Shown here in pieces: positions 33,281 through 42,562 of a stretch of DNA of 64,000 bases. Source of the DNA: DSSB01 sp046346845 (GTDB lineage: Bacteria > UBA10199 > DSSB01). The DNA is taken from contig JAXMHH010000004.1 of NCBI GenBank assembly GCA_046346845.1, positions 372,001-436,000 on the forward strand. Reading direction: 5' to 3'. The first letter of the stretch is position 1. Every line of letters starts with the position of its first letter. The notes below the pieces were generated by a model. That model did not search any database. It was not told the DNA's origin and was given only the letters and a program-made list of their open reading frames with translations. Made by a program: the position numbers and the translations under genes.

Positions 33281-36200
33281 ATGACCAGGAGATTGGTTTT
33301 CGGGTCCGGGTCCCGAACTTTAAGCTCCGCTTTTAGTTTCTCCCCGTCTCCCAACATTCCTTCCGAATCGGCGGACCTCGCTCCCGCGGGGGTCGTGGCC
33401 GCTTTCCTGTTGCAGGCCAGCGCCGCCTCGGAGGAGGGCGGCAATGCGGGCCCCTCCGTCCGCGCCGCCCAACGCCTCCTAGAAAATTTCCGGTCCAATG
33501 GCGAAGGCGGGCTGCGTGGGGCCCTGGAGCGGCTGAGCGAAGCGGACCGCTCCGCCTTGCAGCGGCGTTTCGCTTCGGTCCTCCCCCAGATGCTCAATTT
33601 GGCCACCGAGACGGATCCCGAGCTGCTGTATTCCGAGCTCCTTTCCCTGGGACAGCGCGCCCAGGCAGAGGGAGACGCCGGGCTCGGCGCCGCGATCCTG
33701 CAAGGGCTGGCCGAAGCGCCGGCTTGGGCAGGCGCGGGGATACCCGAGTCGGTGCGCCGGCGCGCGAGGCAGGAATTCGACGCCAGCCGCGGCGTGGGCT
33801 CCGCCGGCCGGCGTTTTGAATACCTGGCCCGGCACTTCGTCCGGGAGGCCACCGATCCGGGCATGATCGTCGGCATGGGCGTGGCGGGCACCGTGTTCAG
33901 CGCCCTGCGCCTCGGTGTCTTGTCCCGGCTGGCCCTGCGCCCCGCCTCCTGGTGGACCCGAGGCTTCGCGGCCAGCGCCCTCGCCAGCTCGGCGGCCTTT
34001 CCCGGGGAAGTCCTGGCCTTTTGGGGCACGACCCGCGCCTTCGGGCAGCTGACCCGGCCGGAGGCCCTGCGCTGGGATCGCGCGACGGTCGGCCATGAGC
34101 TGGCCTCTCTGGCCCTTACCCTGGGATTGTTAAAATTGAGCGGCGCCGCCGCGGAGGGCATCTTTGACCGCGTGCACGGCGTGAACGCGCTGACCGGCGA
34201 GGTGGCGCGGCTGCCGGGCTTCACCCGATTTTCCCGCACCGCCTTCCAACAGCTCGGGATGTTCGGGGGCATCGCGGCGGGGCACTACGCCGAGACGCGC
34301 CTCGGTCTCCGCCCGCCGCAGAGCGGCGACACCTTCTGGACCGATTCCCTGGTGACTCTCTTGCAATTCAACGTCGGTGGTCGGCTCAGCCATGAGATCT
34401 TGGGGCCCGCCCATGCCGCGAGGATGCAGGAAGTGGCCCTCCGCACCCACGCCGTTCAGGGCAGCGCGGCGCCGCGCGGCCCTTGGCCTTTCGGCCTGGG
34501 AGGAAGGGAGCTGGCCCTTGTTCCGGAGGGCTTGATCTTGCCCGTACCCGAGGGTGGCGAGGGACCGCGGAGCAATGCGGTGTTCATGAGCACGCTCGGC
34601 CCCGGCAAGCGGGGCAGGGGGGACGGGCTCGAACGCGGGACTGCTTCGGCGGAAACGGCCAGAGCCGGCGAGCCGAAACCGCTCTCCGAAGCGGAGCCAC
34701 GGCGGCCCAGTCCCAATGGCCCCGAACGTCCCTATAAGTCCTTGATCATCGGGCTCTTGAGCGGCGACCTGTCCGTTCCCGAGAGCTATCAAGTCTCTCA
34801 AGAGCTATACGGGGACCTCCCCTTGGCACGGCGGGTCTTTACGGACCTTCGAAACGAGGGGTTCCAATCCGAAGCCCCTCGGGATTCTCTCCACAGCTAC
34901 AGCAACCTGGACCAACTCCTGCATCGCATCAACCGGGACCATTTCGAGACGCTGAGCGACAAGATGCAGGAATGGAACGCCCGTTTTTACTTCCTCCAAT
35001 CCGAACTGCGCCGCGGAGTGAACGATGGCAACCGGGCTCGACGCCGGACGGTGCGCCGCCTCCTCGACAGCGTTCAGCTGAAGATGCTCGAGACCCGCCG
35101 TTACCACAACGACGCCGAGTCCTATTTGGGCGACGACAAGGGTGCCAGCCGGAAATCGGTGTTCGCACCCGAGAATTACCAACGCCTGGTGCAACGTTTT
35201 ACCGACGTCTCGGTGCGGCTGGATCGCTATATCCAGGAAAAGCCCGCCTTGCAGAGGGTCCTGTCCCGCTTCAGCGTCGATTTGCCTGCGCGGCGCCCCG
35301 GCCCGGTGGATCGCGGGGAATTGGAAGGACAGTTCCGCCGCTCCCCGTTGAGCCCGGAACGGCAAGACCTGTTGCGCCAGGCCGTTGAAGAAGGCGATCC
35401 TCTGCTCACGCAATCGGAATTGATCCCCTTGTTCCGCTGGTTTCGGAACTTAAACGCCACCAGCTCGGGCCGACGGGTCAAACGGGCCTGGCGGGGGCTC
35501 GGAGAATACTTGGATGCGCTCTCCGCACTTCGGGAGTCGGTCCCTTTGAGAGACCTCCGCCTTTGGGAGACGGAGCACGAGTTTCTGCTCAATCCCGATA
35601 ACGGTGCCTTCGAAAGCGCCCGCCGCGATCTGGTCCAATTGATCTCCCGGGAAGGCAGCGTGGATTCAAGCCAGATTGCCGAAAGGTATCTGGCCGCCGG
35701 GCGCCTCGTCTCGAAGGAAATGGCCTCCTATCGGCCCCAGCTCCGCTTCTCTTCGACTCCGGAGTGGGCGGAAATGCGCGCTCAGCTGCTGCGCCTGGGA
35801 GAGCGGCAGATCCTCGAACGGGACACCGTTCAAGGCTTATTGGAGTGGTTTGATCCGGACGGCCCCAGGGATGTCCGGGGCAGGCATCGGGCCGCTACGG
35901 GCAAGGAGCTTCGCGAACGCGGAGCATCCGAAGCCAACGGCGGGATCAAGCGGGATGCCGCCATCCACGCCATCCGGGAAGAAGCCGTCGCGGGCATGAT
36001 CGATTTCCTGCGCAAGGGTTCCCATTCCCGCGAGGTCCAACAGGAGCTCTCTGGATTCGTTGCGGAGGTGGTGCGCCGCCGGGATATCCGGATGATGTCC
36101 GTGCTGGCGATCTATTTCCAAAATTACCAATTGGGCATGATGCGGGACCGGATCCAGGTACGAAAGCAGCCCGCGCAGGACATCCTCTCGGATCAAATCG

Positions 36201-38191
36201 CCTTGGAGGCCTACGACCGTTTTCTGGAGGCCATGCGCAACACCGCGCGATTTTACCTGCCAAACCGGGGGGTATCCGGGCCCTATTTCGAGGTCTTTGA
36301 AAAGATGGAGGGCGGCCGGGAGGACAATAACGCTCGGCTCGCGGCCCCGGTGCTGCACCGCACGAGCGAATTCTTGTCGGAGGGGTACCGGGTGGATCTG
36401 CTGAGCCGGGGCGGCTTGGGCGAGGCGGTGTTGTTCGCCTCCCATCCGGATGGGCGCAAGCAAACCGTCTCGGTTTCTTCAGTCCTGGATCCTCTGGAAG
36501 GCCGAAGGTCCCTCGAGCATTGGCTGGACCGCGCGGAACGCGAGCTGCTGCACAACGGCCAGTATCTCACCAAGGACCATGGCGAACACCCCTTGAGGAT
36601 TTCCCTGCAGATCTTCAAGATCCGCTCGGGTGTCTCCAAACGGGACCTGGCCTCCTGGGCGAGGGACTATTTAGAGATGCATCCTTCCCTGCACGACATT
36701 CAATTGGTCATCCCCAAGACCGGGAACGAGGCCGCCGATCCGTTGGACGCTTCGTTTTTCCGCGTGGAGCAAGTGGCGCGAAGCATGCCGACCACCGAGG
36801 CCTTGATCGCCAATCGGACCCTCGATCTGACGACCCGTCCCGAGGACTTGTCGAACCGTTTGGAGCTGTATCAGCTGCGTCAGGATTGGCTCCAGTATCT
36901 CCATGCCCGCGAGCCGGACTTGCGGGGGACCCTGAGCAATTTTCGTTGGCGCGAGGTCCTGCAGGCCAAGATCGCCGAATTCGAAGGCTGCCTGAGTCGA
37001 CTGAGGGAGCGTGAACAACGGGCCCTCCTGCCAAGCGAGGACAGCGCCGCCGTCGAAGACCTGAGCTCGCTTTTGTCCTCGATCGCCACTCAGGAACAAA
37101 GGATTCAGAAGGGCAGGGCCCTCTTGCAGATGGGGGAGGAGGCGTTCCGCCTGCAAAGCGAAAATTGGGAATTATTACGGGAGTCGGTTCGGCTTTTTCC
37201 CGCCGACGCCAGCCTTCGCTCCCTGGCCCACCGAGCGGCTATCGCCCGATCGCAGGAGATGGAAAGTCGCAATCGGAATTTTTTGACGGAAGAGGTGCCG
37301 CGGCGGGCCACGGACCCCACTTTTCCCTCGGTTGAACAGAGACGCGTGGTATTTTTCGAAACGGCGGAGATGGTCCTGGGTCGCCGCGTCGATCCGGGGC
37401 GCATCCCCCAATTGTTCAATTTGGGCCAAGTCGGTTTCGAGATCCAAAACCTGCGCTGGGCCTATGGCGAGAAGGGACTGGCGCTGCAAGGCGACGTGGC
37501 TTTGACGGAACCGATCGCCGCCGAGCCGGACGCCGTTTCCCCAAGGGGTCCCGTTATCAATGAGGTGACGGGGGAGCCGGATAGCGGATTTTTCTCCATT
37601 CGCCTGTCCCGCGAGCCACGCAGCGGTGCCCTGCAGGTGCACTTCGACACGTTGACCTTGCCTTCCCACTTGCGCGAGCGCAATTGCGGAACGGTATTTT
37701 TCCGCGAGCTGGTCCGGTTTGCCCGGGAAATGGGCGCCAAAAACATCGTCACCGAGGACGTGTCCGGGGACCATCGCTACAGCCTTGCCGTCTTTGGCAT
37801 GCGCTTTAAGAACGACGAGGCGCGGCGCCGAGTGGTCTCCCCCTTTCAGGGTTGGCTCGAAGGCTACATCTTCAAATTGCCGGAGTTTCAGGATTTCGAC
37901 ACCCGGGAGATTGGCCTTATCCAAACGCCCAGGGATCTGGCGCGGGCGCGTCTGGACCCCTCCACCCGCAGCCTCCGCGTCGAGTCTTGGAATCAGGGCG
38001 AGGACCTGACCTTGCCGTCTCAAGAGGTGCCGGCTTCCTATCAGGTGGGCAGGCTGTTCCTGCTGAACGACTCTCCGTCCTATTCGGGGGTTTTTGAACT
38101 GAAGGATAGTTCCTATAGCATGCGGGCCTTCGACCAATACCTCCAGCGGCGTCTGGGGCGCGGCTATTTCAGCGCTTCTGATGAGAATTAA
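33281..38191 (+). CDS. Giant paralogous-family protein with GNAT-like C-terminal domain, 1636 aa
   Basis: Unrecognised. Residues about 100-390 are the family region shared with the 712-aa protein at 8385 (TDPELLYSELL, REATDPGMIVGMGVAG, RLALRP, WWTRGFAASALASSAAF, GLRPPQSGDTFWTDSLVTLLQF). Residues about 500-1300 are long, charged and mostly helical, unlike the other copy. Near 1420-1540 I see a GNAT-like block: beta-strands with VHFDTLTLPSHLRERNCGT, then FFRELVRFAREMGAKNIVTED and a SLAVFGMRFKN end, matching acetyl-CoA-binding motif A and the ...GF terminal strand. The glycine pattern is R-N-C-G-T rather than RxxGxG, so activity is uncertain. I take ATG 33281 rather than a GTG two codons earlier. 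The ribosome site is weak. Confidence 0.82.
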   Translation: MTRRLVFGSGSRTLSSAFSFSPSPNIPSESADLAPAGVVAAFLLQASAASEEGGNAGPSVRAAQRLLENFRSNGEGGLRGALERLSEADRSALQRRFASVLPQMLNLATETDPELLYSELLSLGQRAQAEGDAGLGAAILQGLAEAPAWAGAGIPESVRRRARQEFDASRGVGSAGRRFEYLARHFVREATDPGMIVGMGVAGTVFSALRLGVLSRLALRPASWWTRGFAASALASSAAFPGEVLAFWGTTRAFGQLTRPEALRWDRATVGHELASLALTLGLLKLSGAAAEGIFDRVHGVNALTGEVARLPGFTRFSRTAFQQLGMFGGIAAGHYAETRLGLRPPQSGDTFWTDSLVTLLQFNVGGRLSHEILGPAHAARMQEVALRTHAVQGSAAPRGPWPFGLGGRELALVPEGLILPVPEGGEGPRSNAVFMSTLGPGKRGRGDGLERGTASAETARAGEPKPLSEAEPRRPSPNGPERPYKSLIIGLLSGDLSVPESYQVSQELYGDLPLARRVFTDLRNEGFQSEAPRDSLHSYSNLDQLLHRINRDHFETLSDKMQEWNARFYFLQSELRRGVNDGNRARRRTVRRLLDSVQLKMLETRRYHNDAESYLGDDKGASRKSVFAPENYQRLVQRFTDVSVRLDRYIQEKPALQRVLSRFSVDLPARRPGPVDRGELEGQFRRSPLSPERQDLLRQAVEEGDPLLTQSELIPLFRWFRNLNATSSGRRVKRAWRGLGEYLDALSALRESVPLRDLRLWETEHEFLLNPDNGAFESARRDLVQLISREGSVDSSQIAERYLAAGRLVSKEMASYRPQLRFSSTPEWAEMRAQLLRLGERQILERDTVQGLLEWFDPDGPRDVRGRHRAATGKELRERGASEANGGIKRDAAIHAIREEAVAGMIDFLRKGSHSREVQQELSGFVAEVVRRRDIRMMSVLAIYFQNYQLGMMRDRIQVRKQPAQDILSDQIALEAYDRFLEAMRNTARFYLPNRGVSGPYFEVFEKMEGGREDNNARLAAPVLHRTSEFLSEGYRVDLLSRGGLGEAVLFASHPDGRKQTVSVSSVLDPLEGRRSLEHWLDRAERELLHNGQYLTKDHGEHPLRISLQIFKIRSGVSKRDLASWARDYLEMHPSLHDIQLVIPKTGNEAADPLDASFFRVEQVARSMPTTEALIANRTLDLTTRPEDLSNRLELYQLRQDWLQYLHAREPDLRGTLSNFRWREVLQAKIAEFEGCLSRLREREQRALLPSEDSAAVEDLSSLLSSIATQEQRIQKGRALLQMGEEAFRLQSENWELLRESVRLFPADASLRSLAHRAAIARSQEMESRNRNFLTEEVPRRATDPTFPSVEQRRVVFFETAEMVLGRRVDPGRIPQLFNLGQVGFEIQNLRWAYGEKGLALQGDVALTEPIAAEPDAVSPRGPVINEVTGEPDSGFFSIRLSREPRSGALQVHFDTLTLPSHLRERNCGTVFFRELVRFAREMGAKNIVTEDVSGDHRYSLAVFGMRFKNDEARRRVVSPFQGWLEGYIFKLPEFQDFDTREIGLIQTPRDLARARLDPSTRSLRVESWNQGEDLTLPSQEVPASYQVGRLFLLNDSPSYSGVFELKDSSYSMRAFDQYLQRRLGRGYFSASDEN

Positions 38192-38198
38192 GCATCTA

Positions 38199-38226
38199 TT
38201 GACACTTCGAAGCGGCCTTTGTTAGG
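38199..38226 (+). promoter_or_regulatory. Weak sigma-70 promoter candidate for the GbsR-type gene
   Basis: TTGACA (38199-38204), 16 bases, GTTAGG (38221-38226). The -35 is perfect and the -10 poor. The same pairing (TTGACA, N16, GTTACC) precedes eno. Confidence 0.3.
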
Positions 38227-38237
38227 CGTCCCGATTC

Positions 38238-38813
38238 ATGGCTCCGGAAACGGCCCACAAAAAATATTCCCAAGGTCTCGAGAAGGCCTTGGACCGCTTC
38301 ATCGAGAGCGCGGGAAAAATCTCGGCGAACATGCTGGGGATGGTCAACAAGGTGGGCGGGCAAATCTATGCGCTGCTCTTCCTGTCTCGTGAGCCGCTCT
38401 CCCTCGACGACATCTCCGAAATCCTCCAGGTCAGCAAGGGGAACGTCAGCGTCAATATCCGGCTGCTCGAAGAGTTCAAGCTCGTCAAGAAGGTGTGGGT
38501 GAAGGGCAGCCGGAGGGATTTTTACGAGGCCAATCGCGATTACCCCCGCAAGTTCCTCCGGGGATTTTTCGACCGCTTGCGCGAGGGCGTCGACGAGAGC
38601 ATCCGAATCATCAACCGTTGCCACGCGCAATTCAACGAGGCCCTCAACGAGATCGAGCCGAAAAGCCCCCAGCTGGAAGACGCGCAATTCATGCTTCATC
38701 AATTGGATTTGCTGAAGATGTTCTATTCCGCGGCCTCCCAACTCTTCGAAGACTTCTACCAGGGGCGGGATATCGATTCCGAGCTGTTGCGTCGGGTCAT
38801 CCTCGAGGAATAA
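38238..38813 (+). CDS. GbsR/MarR-type winged-helix transcriptional regulator
   Basis: 191 residues. The wing-helix domain covers about 30-110 (GGQIYALLFLSREPLSLDDISEILQVSKGNVSVNIRLLEEF, then KLVKKVWVKGSRRDFYEA as the wing). The long C-terminal helices (about 115-180) would dimerise. Family members, such as GbsR, repress nearby genes and respond to small molecules. It lies 250 bases upstream of the Tes-like radical SAM gene in the same direction and is the closest regulator to the lipid-modification pair, so that pair is the natural target to test. There are no cysteines suggesting a redox switch apart from one. Confidence 0.88.
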   Translation: MAPETAHKKYSQGLEKALDRFIESAGKISANMLGMVNKVGGQIYALLFLSREPLSLDDISEILQVSKGNVSVNIRLLEEFKLVKKVWVKGSRRDFYEANRDYPRKFLRGFFDRLREGVDESIRIINRCHAQFNEALNEIEPKSPQLEDAQFMLHQLDLLKMFYSAASQLFEDFYQGRDIDSELLRRVILEE

Positions 38814-38932
38814 ATCCTTCAGCCTTTTTTTCTTCGCCGTCCGTTTTGCCTCCTCAAGAAAAATTCTTTTGCAATATGTACTGAAAATGTCCGGAAAAAT
38901 TACGTCCCGGGGGAAAATCCGGCGCTTTTCCC

Positions 38933-38961
38933 TTGACCCGCCGGGCGGATCTCTTTACAAA
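38933..38961 (+). promoter_or_regulatory. Sigma-70 promoter of the radical SAM gene
   Basis: TTGACC (38933-38938), 17 bases, TACAAA (38956-38961), preceded by GCTTTTCCC exactly as at the bc-complex promoter. The transcript would have a leader of about 95 bases. Confidence 0.55.
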
Positions 38962-39063
38962 GCCCAGAAGCGAAAAAACATTTAAGAATCAACTATTTAG
39001 AATGTTTTGAAATTTTAAAACGCAGAGTGTCGAACCTAACCAATCGTCGCAAGGAGAGAGTAT

Positions 39064-40968
39064 ATGGGAGAAAGCAAAATCATGGACCGCGCGGTGGTTC
39101 GCGCGGCGAAGATTGCCTGGCCGATTTTCCAATCCATCAACAAGCGTTTCAAGGACGGTAAGTCCTTCCAACCCAAGTGGGCCCCTGGTCCGCTGCTGAA
39201 AAGCTACGAGAAGACTTCCCCCAAGCTGGGTTTTCCGCGTACCACCGATTCGCTGTGTCCGGGATGCGTGAAGGAGGTCCGCGAGGCCATCATCAGCGGC
39301 GATAAAGACTACACCGAGCTGATCCATGGCAACCCCGGCGAGATCAAGGCCCAGATCATCGAGCGCGACGGGCAGATCTGGATGGTCAAGGATTGTCCCA
39401 AGCACGGCCATTTCGAGGACCTGATGGCCCTGGACGCGAAGTTTCTCAGCCGCATCGAGCGGCTCTTTCCGGGGCGCGATTTCAAGTCTCCGAAGACCGA
39501 CATCCGCAACCACGGCACCTCGACCATCAAGTACGGGAGAGGTTCCGTGCTCACCGTCGACCTCACCAATCGCTGCAACATGATGTGCGACCCTTGTTTC
39601 ATGGATGCCAACCAAGTCGGATACGTCCATGAGCTGGCCTTCGACGAGGTAAAGGAGATTTTGGACAATTCGCTCAAGATCAAGCCCCGCCGCCAGATGT
39701 CGGTGCAGTTCTCCGGCGGAGAGCCGACCATGTCCCCGTTTTTCATCGAGGCGGTGCGCTATGCCAAGCAAGTGGGGTATTTCAGCGTGCAGGCGGCTTC
39801 TAACGGCATTCGCTTCGCGGAAGATCCCGAATTCTGCAAGCAGGCCTACGACGCCGGCATGCGCCTGATCTATTTGCAATTCGACGGCATCGGCAACGAG
39901 AACAACGAGCACCGCAAGATCGGCAACCTCTTCGACGTCAAGCTGCGGGCGATTGAGAATCTCTACAAGGCCGGGATCGACGTCGTCCTCGTCGTCACGA
40001 TCGTGAACACCGTCAACAACCATCAGGTCGGCCCGATCGTCAAGTTCGCCATCGAGAATTCCGACAAGATCAGCTTCATCGCCTTCCAGCCCGTCTCCTT
40101 CACCGGCCGGGACGAGGACATCAGCGACGAAGACCGCCGCAAGATGCGCTATACCTTGGCGCACCTCGCCCACGACGTGAAGAAGCAGACCGGAATGACC
40201 GAGCCCCTCCGCGACTGGTTCCCCCTCTCCATTGGCAGCATCTTCAGCAATCTGGGTGATATGGTGAAGGGGCCCGGACAGGACTGGGGCAATATGAGCT
40301 GCGGCTGCCATCCCAACTGCGGGATCGGCACGGCCCTGATGGTGAACAAGCGGACCAAGGTCTACAAGCCCGTGTCCGAGTTCCTCGACATGGAGCGGTT
40401 CTTGAAAGACATCGAGCGGATCACCGACGCGGCCCGCGGCCAGGCCCTGACCAAGGCCCAAATCGGGATGGCCCTGCTGCGCAATATCGACCCGAGCAAG
40501 TTCCCCGAAGGGCTGACCCTCAAGGCCTTGATCGAAAAATTCGACAAGCAGAGCGGCGGTTCGATGAGCGAGAAGGACTACGGAGTCGGCGCCGAACGCA
40601 AGAAAGACGAATGGTTGTTCCTGTTCGTGGCCGGCATGTGGTTCCAAGACCTCTTCAATTACGACTTCCGCCGCACCGAGATGTGCATCATTCCCTACGG
40701 CACTCAATTGGGAGAGATCTCCTTCTGTGCCTATAACACCGGGGTCGGTTGGCGGAACATCATCGAAAACATGTATAAAAACGCCTCGGTGGGCGAGTGG
40801 TACAAGCAGCACGGCCGCCATCAGGTCTACGCCGACGGCAAGGCCATGCCCTTGCCCAGCTTCGACCATACCCTGAAGGTCGATCCGAAACTCATCGTAA
40901 GCAAAGACCAGGCCAAGAAGCTGGCCGAGGAACCCATTGCGGCCACCGGAACCGACGGGTCCCGCTGA
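39064..40968 (+). CDS. Tes-like (MJ0619-type) radical SAM enzyme, probable lipid-modifying
   Basis: 634 residues. The radical SAM cluster motif is CNMMCDPC (C171, C175, C178), followed by the GGEPT-type SAM loop SGGEPTMSP. An N-terminal metal-binding knuckle precedes it: CPGC (65-68) and CPKHG (111-115). Further cysteines occur as CGCHPNC (413-419) and C541/C555, room for auxiliary clusters. This layout matches what I recall of the tetraether synthase (Tes, MJ0619-like) family, which joins lipid tails by radical carbon-carbon coupling. The next gene is a CDP-alcohol phosphatidyltransferase, which supports a lipid role. Against it, other radical SAM families also have N-terminal knuckles. AAGGAGAG precedes the ATG. 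No signal peptide. Confidence 0.85.
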   Translation: MGESKIMDRAVVRAAKIAWPIFQSINKRFKDGKSFQPKWAPGPLLKSYEKTSPKLGFPRTTDSLCPGCVKEVREAIISGDKDYTELIHGNPGEIKAQIIERDGQIWMVKDCPKHGHFEDLMALDAKFLSRIERLFPGRDFKSPKTDIRNHGTSTIKYGRGSVLTVDLTNRCNMMCDPCFMDANQVGYVHELAFDEVKEILDNSLKIKPRRQMSVQFSGGEPTMSPFFIEAVRYAKQVGYFSVQAASNGIRFAEDPEFCKQAYDAGMRLIYLQFDGIGNENNEHRKIGNLFDVKLRAIENLYKAGIDVVLVVTIVNTVNNHQVGPIVKFAIENSDKISFIAFQPVSFTGRDEDISDEDRRKMRYTLAHLAHDVKKQTGMTEPLRDWFPLSIGSIFSNLGDMVKGPGQDWGNMSCGCHPNCGIGTALMVNKRTKVYKPVSEFLDMERFLKDIERITDAARGQALTKAQIGMALLRNIDPSKFPEGLTLKALIEKFDKQSGGSMSEKDYGVGAERKKDEWLFLFVAGMWFQDLFNYDFRRTEMCIIPYGTQLGEISFCAYNTGVGWRNIIENMYKNASVGEWYKQHGRHQVYADGKAMPLPSFDHTLKVDPKLIVSKDQAKKLAEEPIAATGTDGSR

Positions 40969-40991
40969 GCTCTTCCAAGTCCAAAGAAATC

Positions 40992-41031
40992 CCCCTCGAA
41001 GGCCTCAAAAGGGCCCTTCGAGGGGCCTTTC
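40992..41031 (+). terminator. Probable terminator after the radical SAM gene
   Basis: Perfect 11-bp arms CCCCTCGAAGG / CCTTCGAGGGG (40992-41002, 41015-41025), then CCTTTCT, a weak T-tract. It may allow partial read-through into the phosphatidyltransferase gene 60 bases later. Confidence 0.65.
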
Positions 41032-41089
41032 TACCCTTGGGTGCCCGCGTTGACGGGAAAACCTAAATCTGTTAGCCGAAACTACCTTT

Positions 41090-41941
41090 ATGAACCCTGT
41101 GCTCTTCGGCATTGATCCCAAGTGGAATTCCTTGCTGCCCTTGGTGGCGATCAATGTCTTGATGTTATCGACGGTCGTTATTTTCGCCGTCTTCGTGTAC
41201 CGCAAGCGTCCGGGAGACCCTGACCTGATCGGGCGCCACAGCTCGAAGCTGGTCGGTCCCTTCCTGCGCGAATATTGGGCCTGGTTCATCTCTCCCATCG
41301 AATGGTTTTTCATTAAGCTCAACGTCAGCCCCAATACCCTGACGACCTTGGGCTTTTTGCTCAGCGGGGTCTCCGCCTACGCCTTCGCGACCGGGCATAT
41401 GGGCGTCGCCGGTTGGTTCATGATCATCGGCGGCACCTTCGACATGTTCGACGGCCGCGTCGCCCGCAAATCCGGCAAGACCAGCAAGTCGGGTGCCTTC
41501 TACGACGCGGTGATGGACCGTTTCGGCGAATCCTTGGTCTTTTTCGGCCTGGCCTATTATTACCGCGATTCTTGGATCTTATTCCTGGTGCTGGGCGCCA
41601 TGGTGGGCTCCCTGATGGTCAGCTACACCAAGGCGCGCGGCGACAGCGAGGGGGTGGACTGCAAGGGCGGGATCATGCAAAGGCCGGAGCGCATCGTCTA
41701 CCTCGGAGTGGGTTCCATTTTTAGTCCGCCGTTCCGGCAAATCGTGAGCCCCGGGGTCCAGCCGCCCGTCGAGTACCTCACCATCGCCGCACTGGGGGTG
41801 ATCGCGGTCATGACGACGCTGACCGCTTTCTATCGCATGTATTATATCTTCCGAAAACTGCGGATTCGGGACGGCTACTCGCCCAAAGAGCCTAATTTGC
41901 CCCTGTTCCGCAAGTTCACCCACCGTTATCTGGATTCCTAG
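41090..41941 (+). CDS. CDP-alcohol phosphatidyltransferase family protein
   Basis: Integral membrane enzyme, 283 residues, with about six helices. The catalytic motif is complete: D118-x2-D121-G122-x2-A125-R126-x8-G135-x3-D139-x3-D143, with D118 and D121 binding metal and CMP and D143 the likely base. It transfers a phosphatidyl or archaetidyl-type group from a CDP-lipid to an alcohol (glycerol phosphate, inositol phosphate or similar). The acceptor is not decidable. The N-terminal 60 residues include an extra membrane helix (LLPLVAINVLMLSTVVIFAVFV) not found in the minimal enzyme. Placement after the Tes-like gene suggests a shared lipid pathway. Confidence 0.93.
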   Translation: MNPVLFGIDPKWNSLLPLVAINVLMLSTVVIFAVFVYRKRPGDPDLIGRHSSKLVGPFLREYWAWFISPIEWFFIKLNVSPNTLTTLGFLLSGVSAYAFATGHMGVAGWFMIIGGTFDMFDGRVARKSGKTSKSGAFYDAVMDRFGESLVFFGLAYYYRDSWILFLVLGAMVGSLMVSYTKARGDSEGVDCKGGIMQRPERIVYLGVGSIFSPPFRQIVSPGVQPPVEYLTIAALGVIAVMTTLTAFYRMYYIFRKLRIRDGYSPKEPNLPLFRKFTHRYLDS

Positions 41942-41961
41942 CCAATGATTTCGGCCGCTGA

Positions 41962-42477
41962 CTAAGCGGGCGTGACCGACGCCGGCGCCTCGATGCCGTA
42001 TTGCTTCATGAGCACGGCGAGCCTTTTGCCGTCAATGAGCTCCATCGGCGGCAGTTCCGGCAGCAGGGCCACCTCCGGGGCAAAGAAGCCGGTGGTGATG
42101 AGAATGCCCTTGCCGCGCCGTTCCCCGATCAGGTTGGAGGCGAAATTCTGCACATCCATGCTGGTGACCTGGGCGCCGACGGGATAGAGGATCAGGTGCG
42201 CGACGAAGGGGCCGCCGACGATGGGGGCGGGATTCTCGGCGTAGATGTCGATCTCGTTGTCTTCCGTGCGGTAGCTGTTGAGGATGGTCAAGCCCATCTT
42301 TTCGAGCAATTGGCAGCTGAGCTCGAAGAATTGGTCGAGGTCGAGGTGTTGCAGTCCGGGATCGATGGGGATCTTCTCCTCGGCGGTTTCCGGGCGCTTG
42401 GAGGTCTTTTGGATCAGGTAAATGAGAAAGCCGCTGAACAGAAAAGTCAGGATGATGACGATCAGGAGATTGCCCAT
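41962..42477 (-). CDS. Membrane-anchored Mrr-like nuclease-fold protein, probably inactive
   Basis: 171 residues. Residues 3-23 form one membrane helix (NLLIVIILTFLFSGFLIYLIQ). From about 50 the protein follows the Mrr/restriction-endonuclease-like order: LEKMGLTILNSYRTEDNEIDIY (the Asp region), then GKGILITTGFFAPEV and ELIDGKRLAVLM, which match the family end. The strand that should carry the catalytic Q/E-x-K reads AHLILYP, so the key lysine is missing. I infer a non-cutting, membrane-attached descendant of a nuclease fold. It is divergent from eno across 170 bases. No strong ribosome site is visible. Confidence 0.72.
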   Translation of the reverse strand: MGNLLIVIILTFLFSGFLIYLIQKTSKRPETAEEKIPIDPGLQHLDLDQFFELSCQLLEKMGLTILNSYRTEDNEIDIYAENPAPIVGGPFVAHLILYPVGAQVTSMDVQNFASNLIGERRGKGILITTGFFAPEVALLPELPPMELIDGKRLAVLMKQYGIEAPASVTPA

Positions 42478-42562
42478 CGCCCGCGATGCTTGCGGGCCGA
42501 TCGATTCAAAGTCAAGGGATTTTGCCGAATGTTTCTTGATAGTTAGGCCCTGAGACCCGCCA

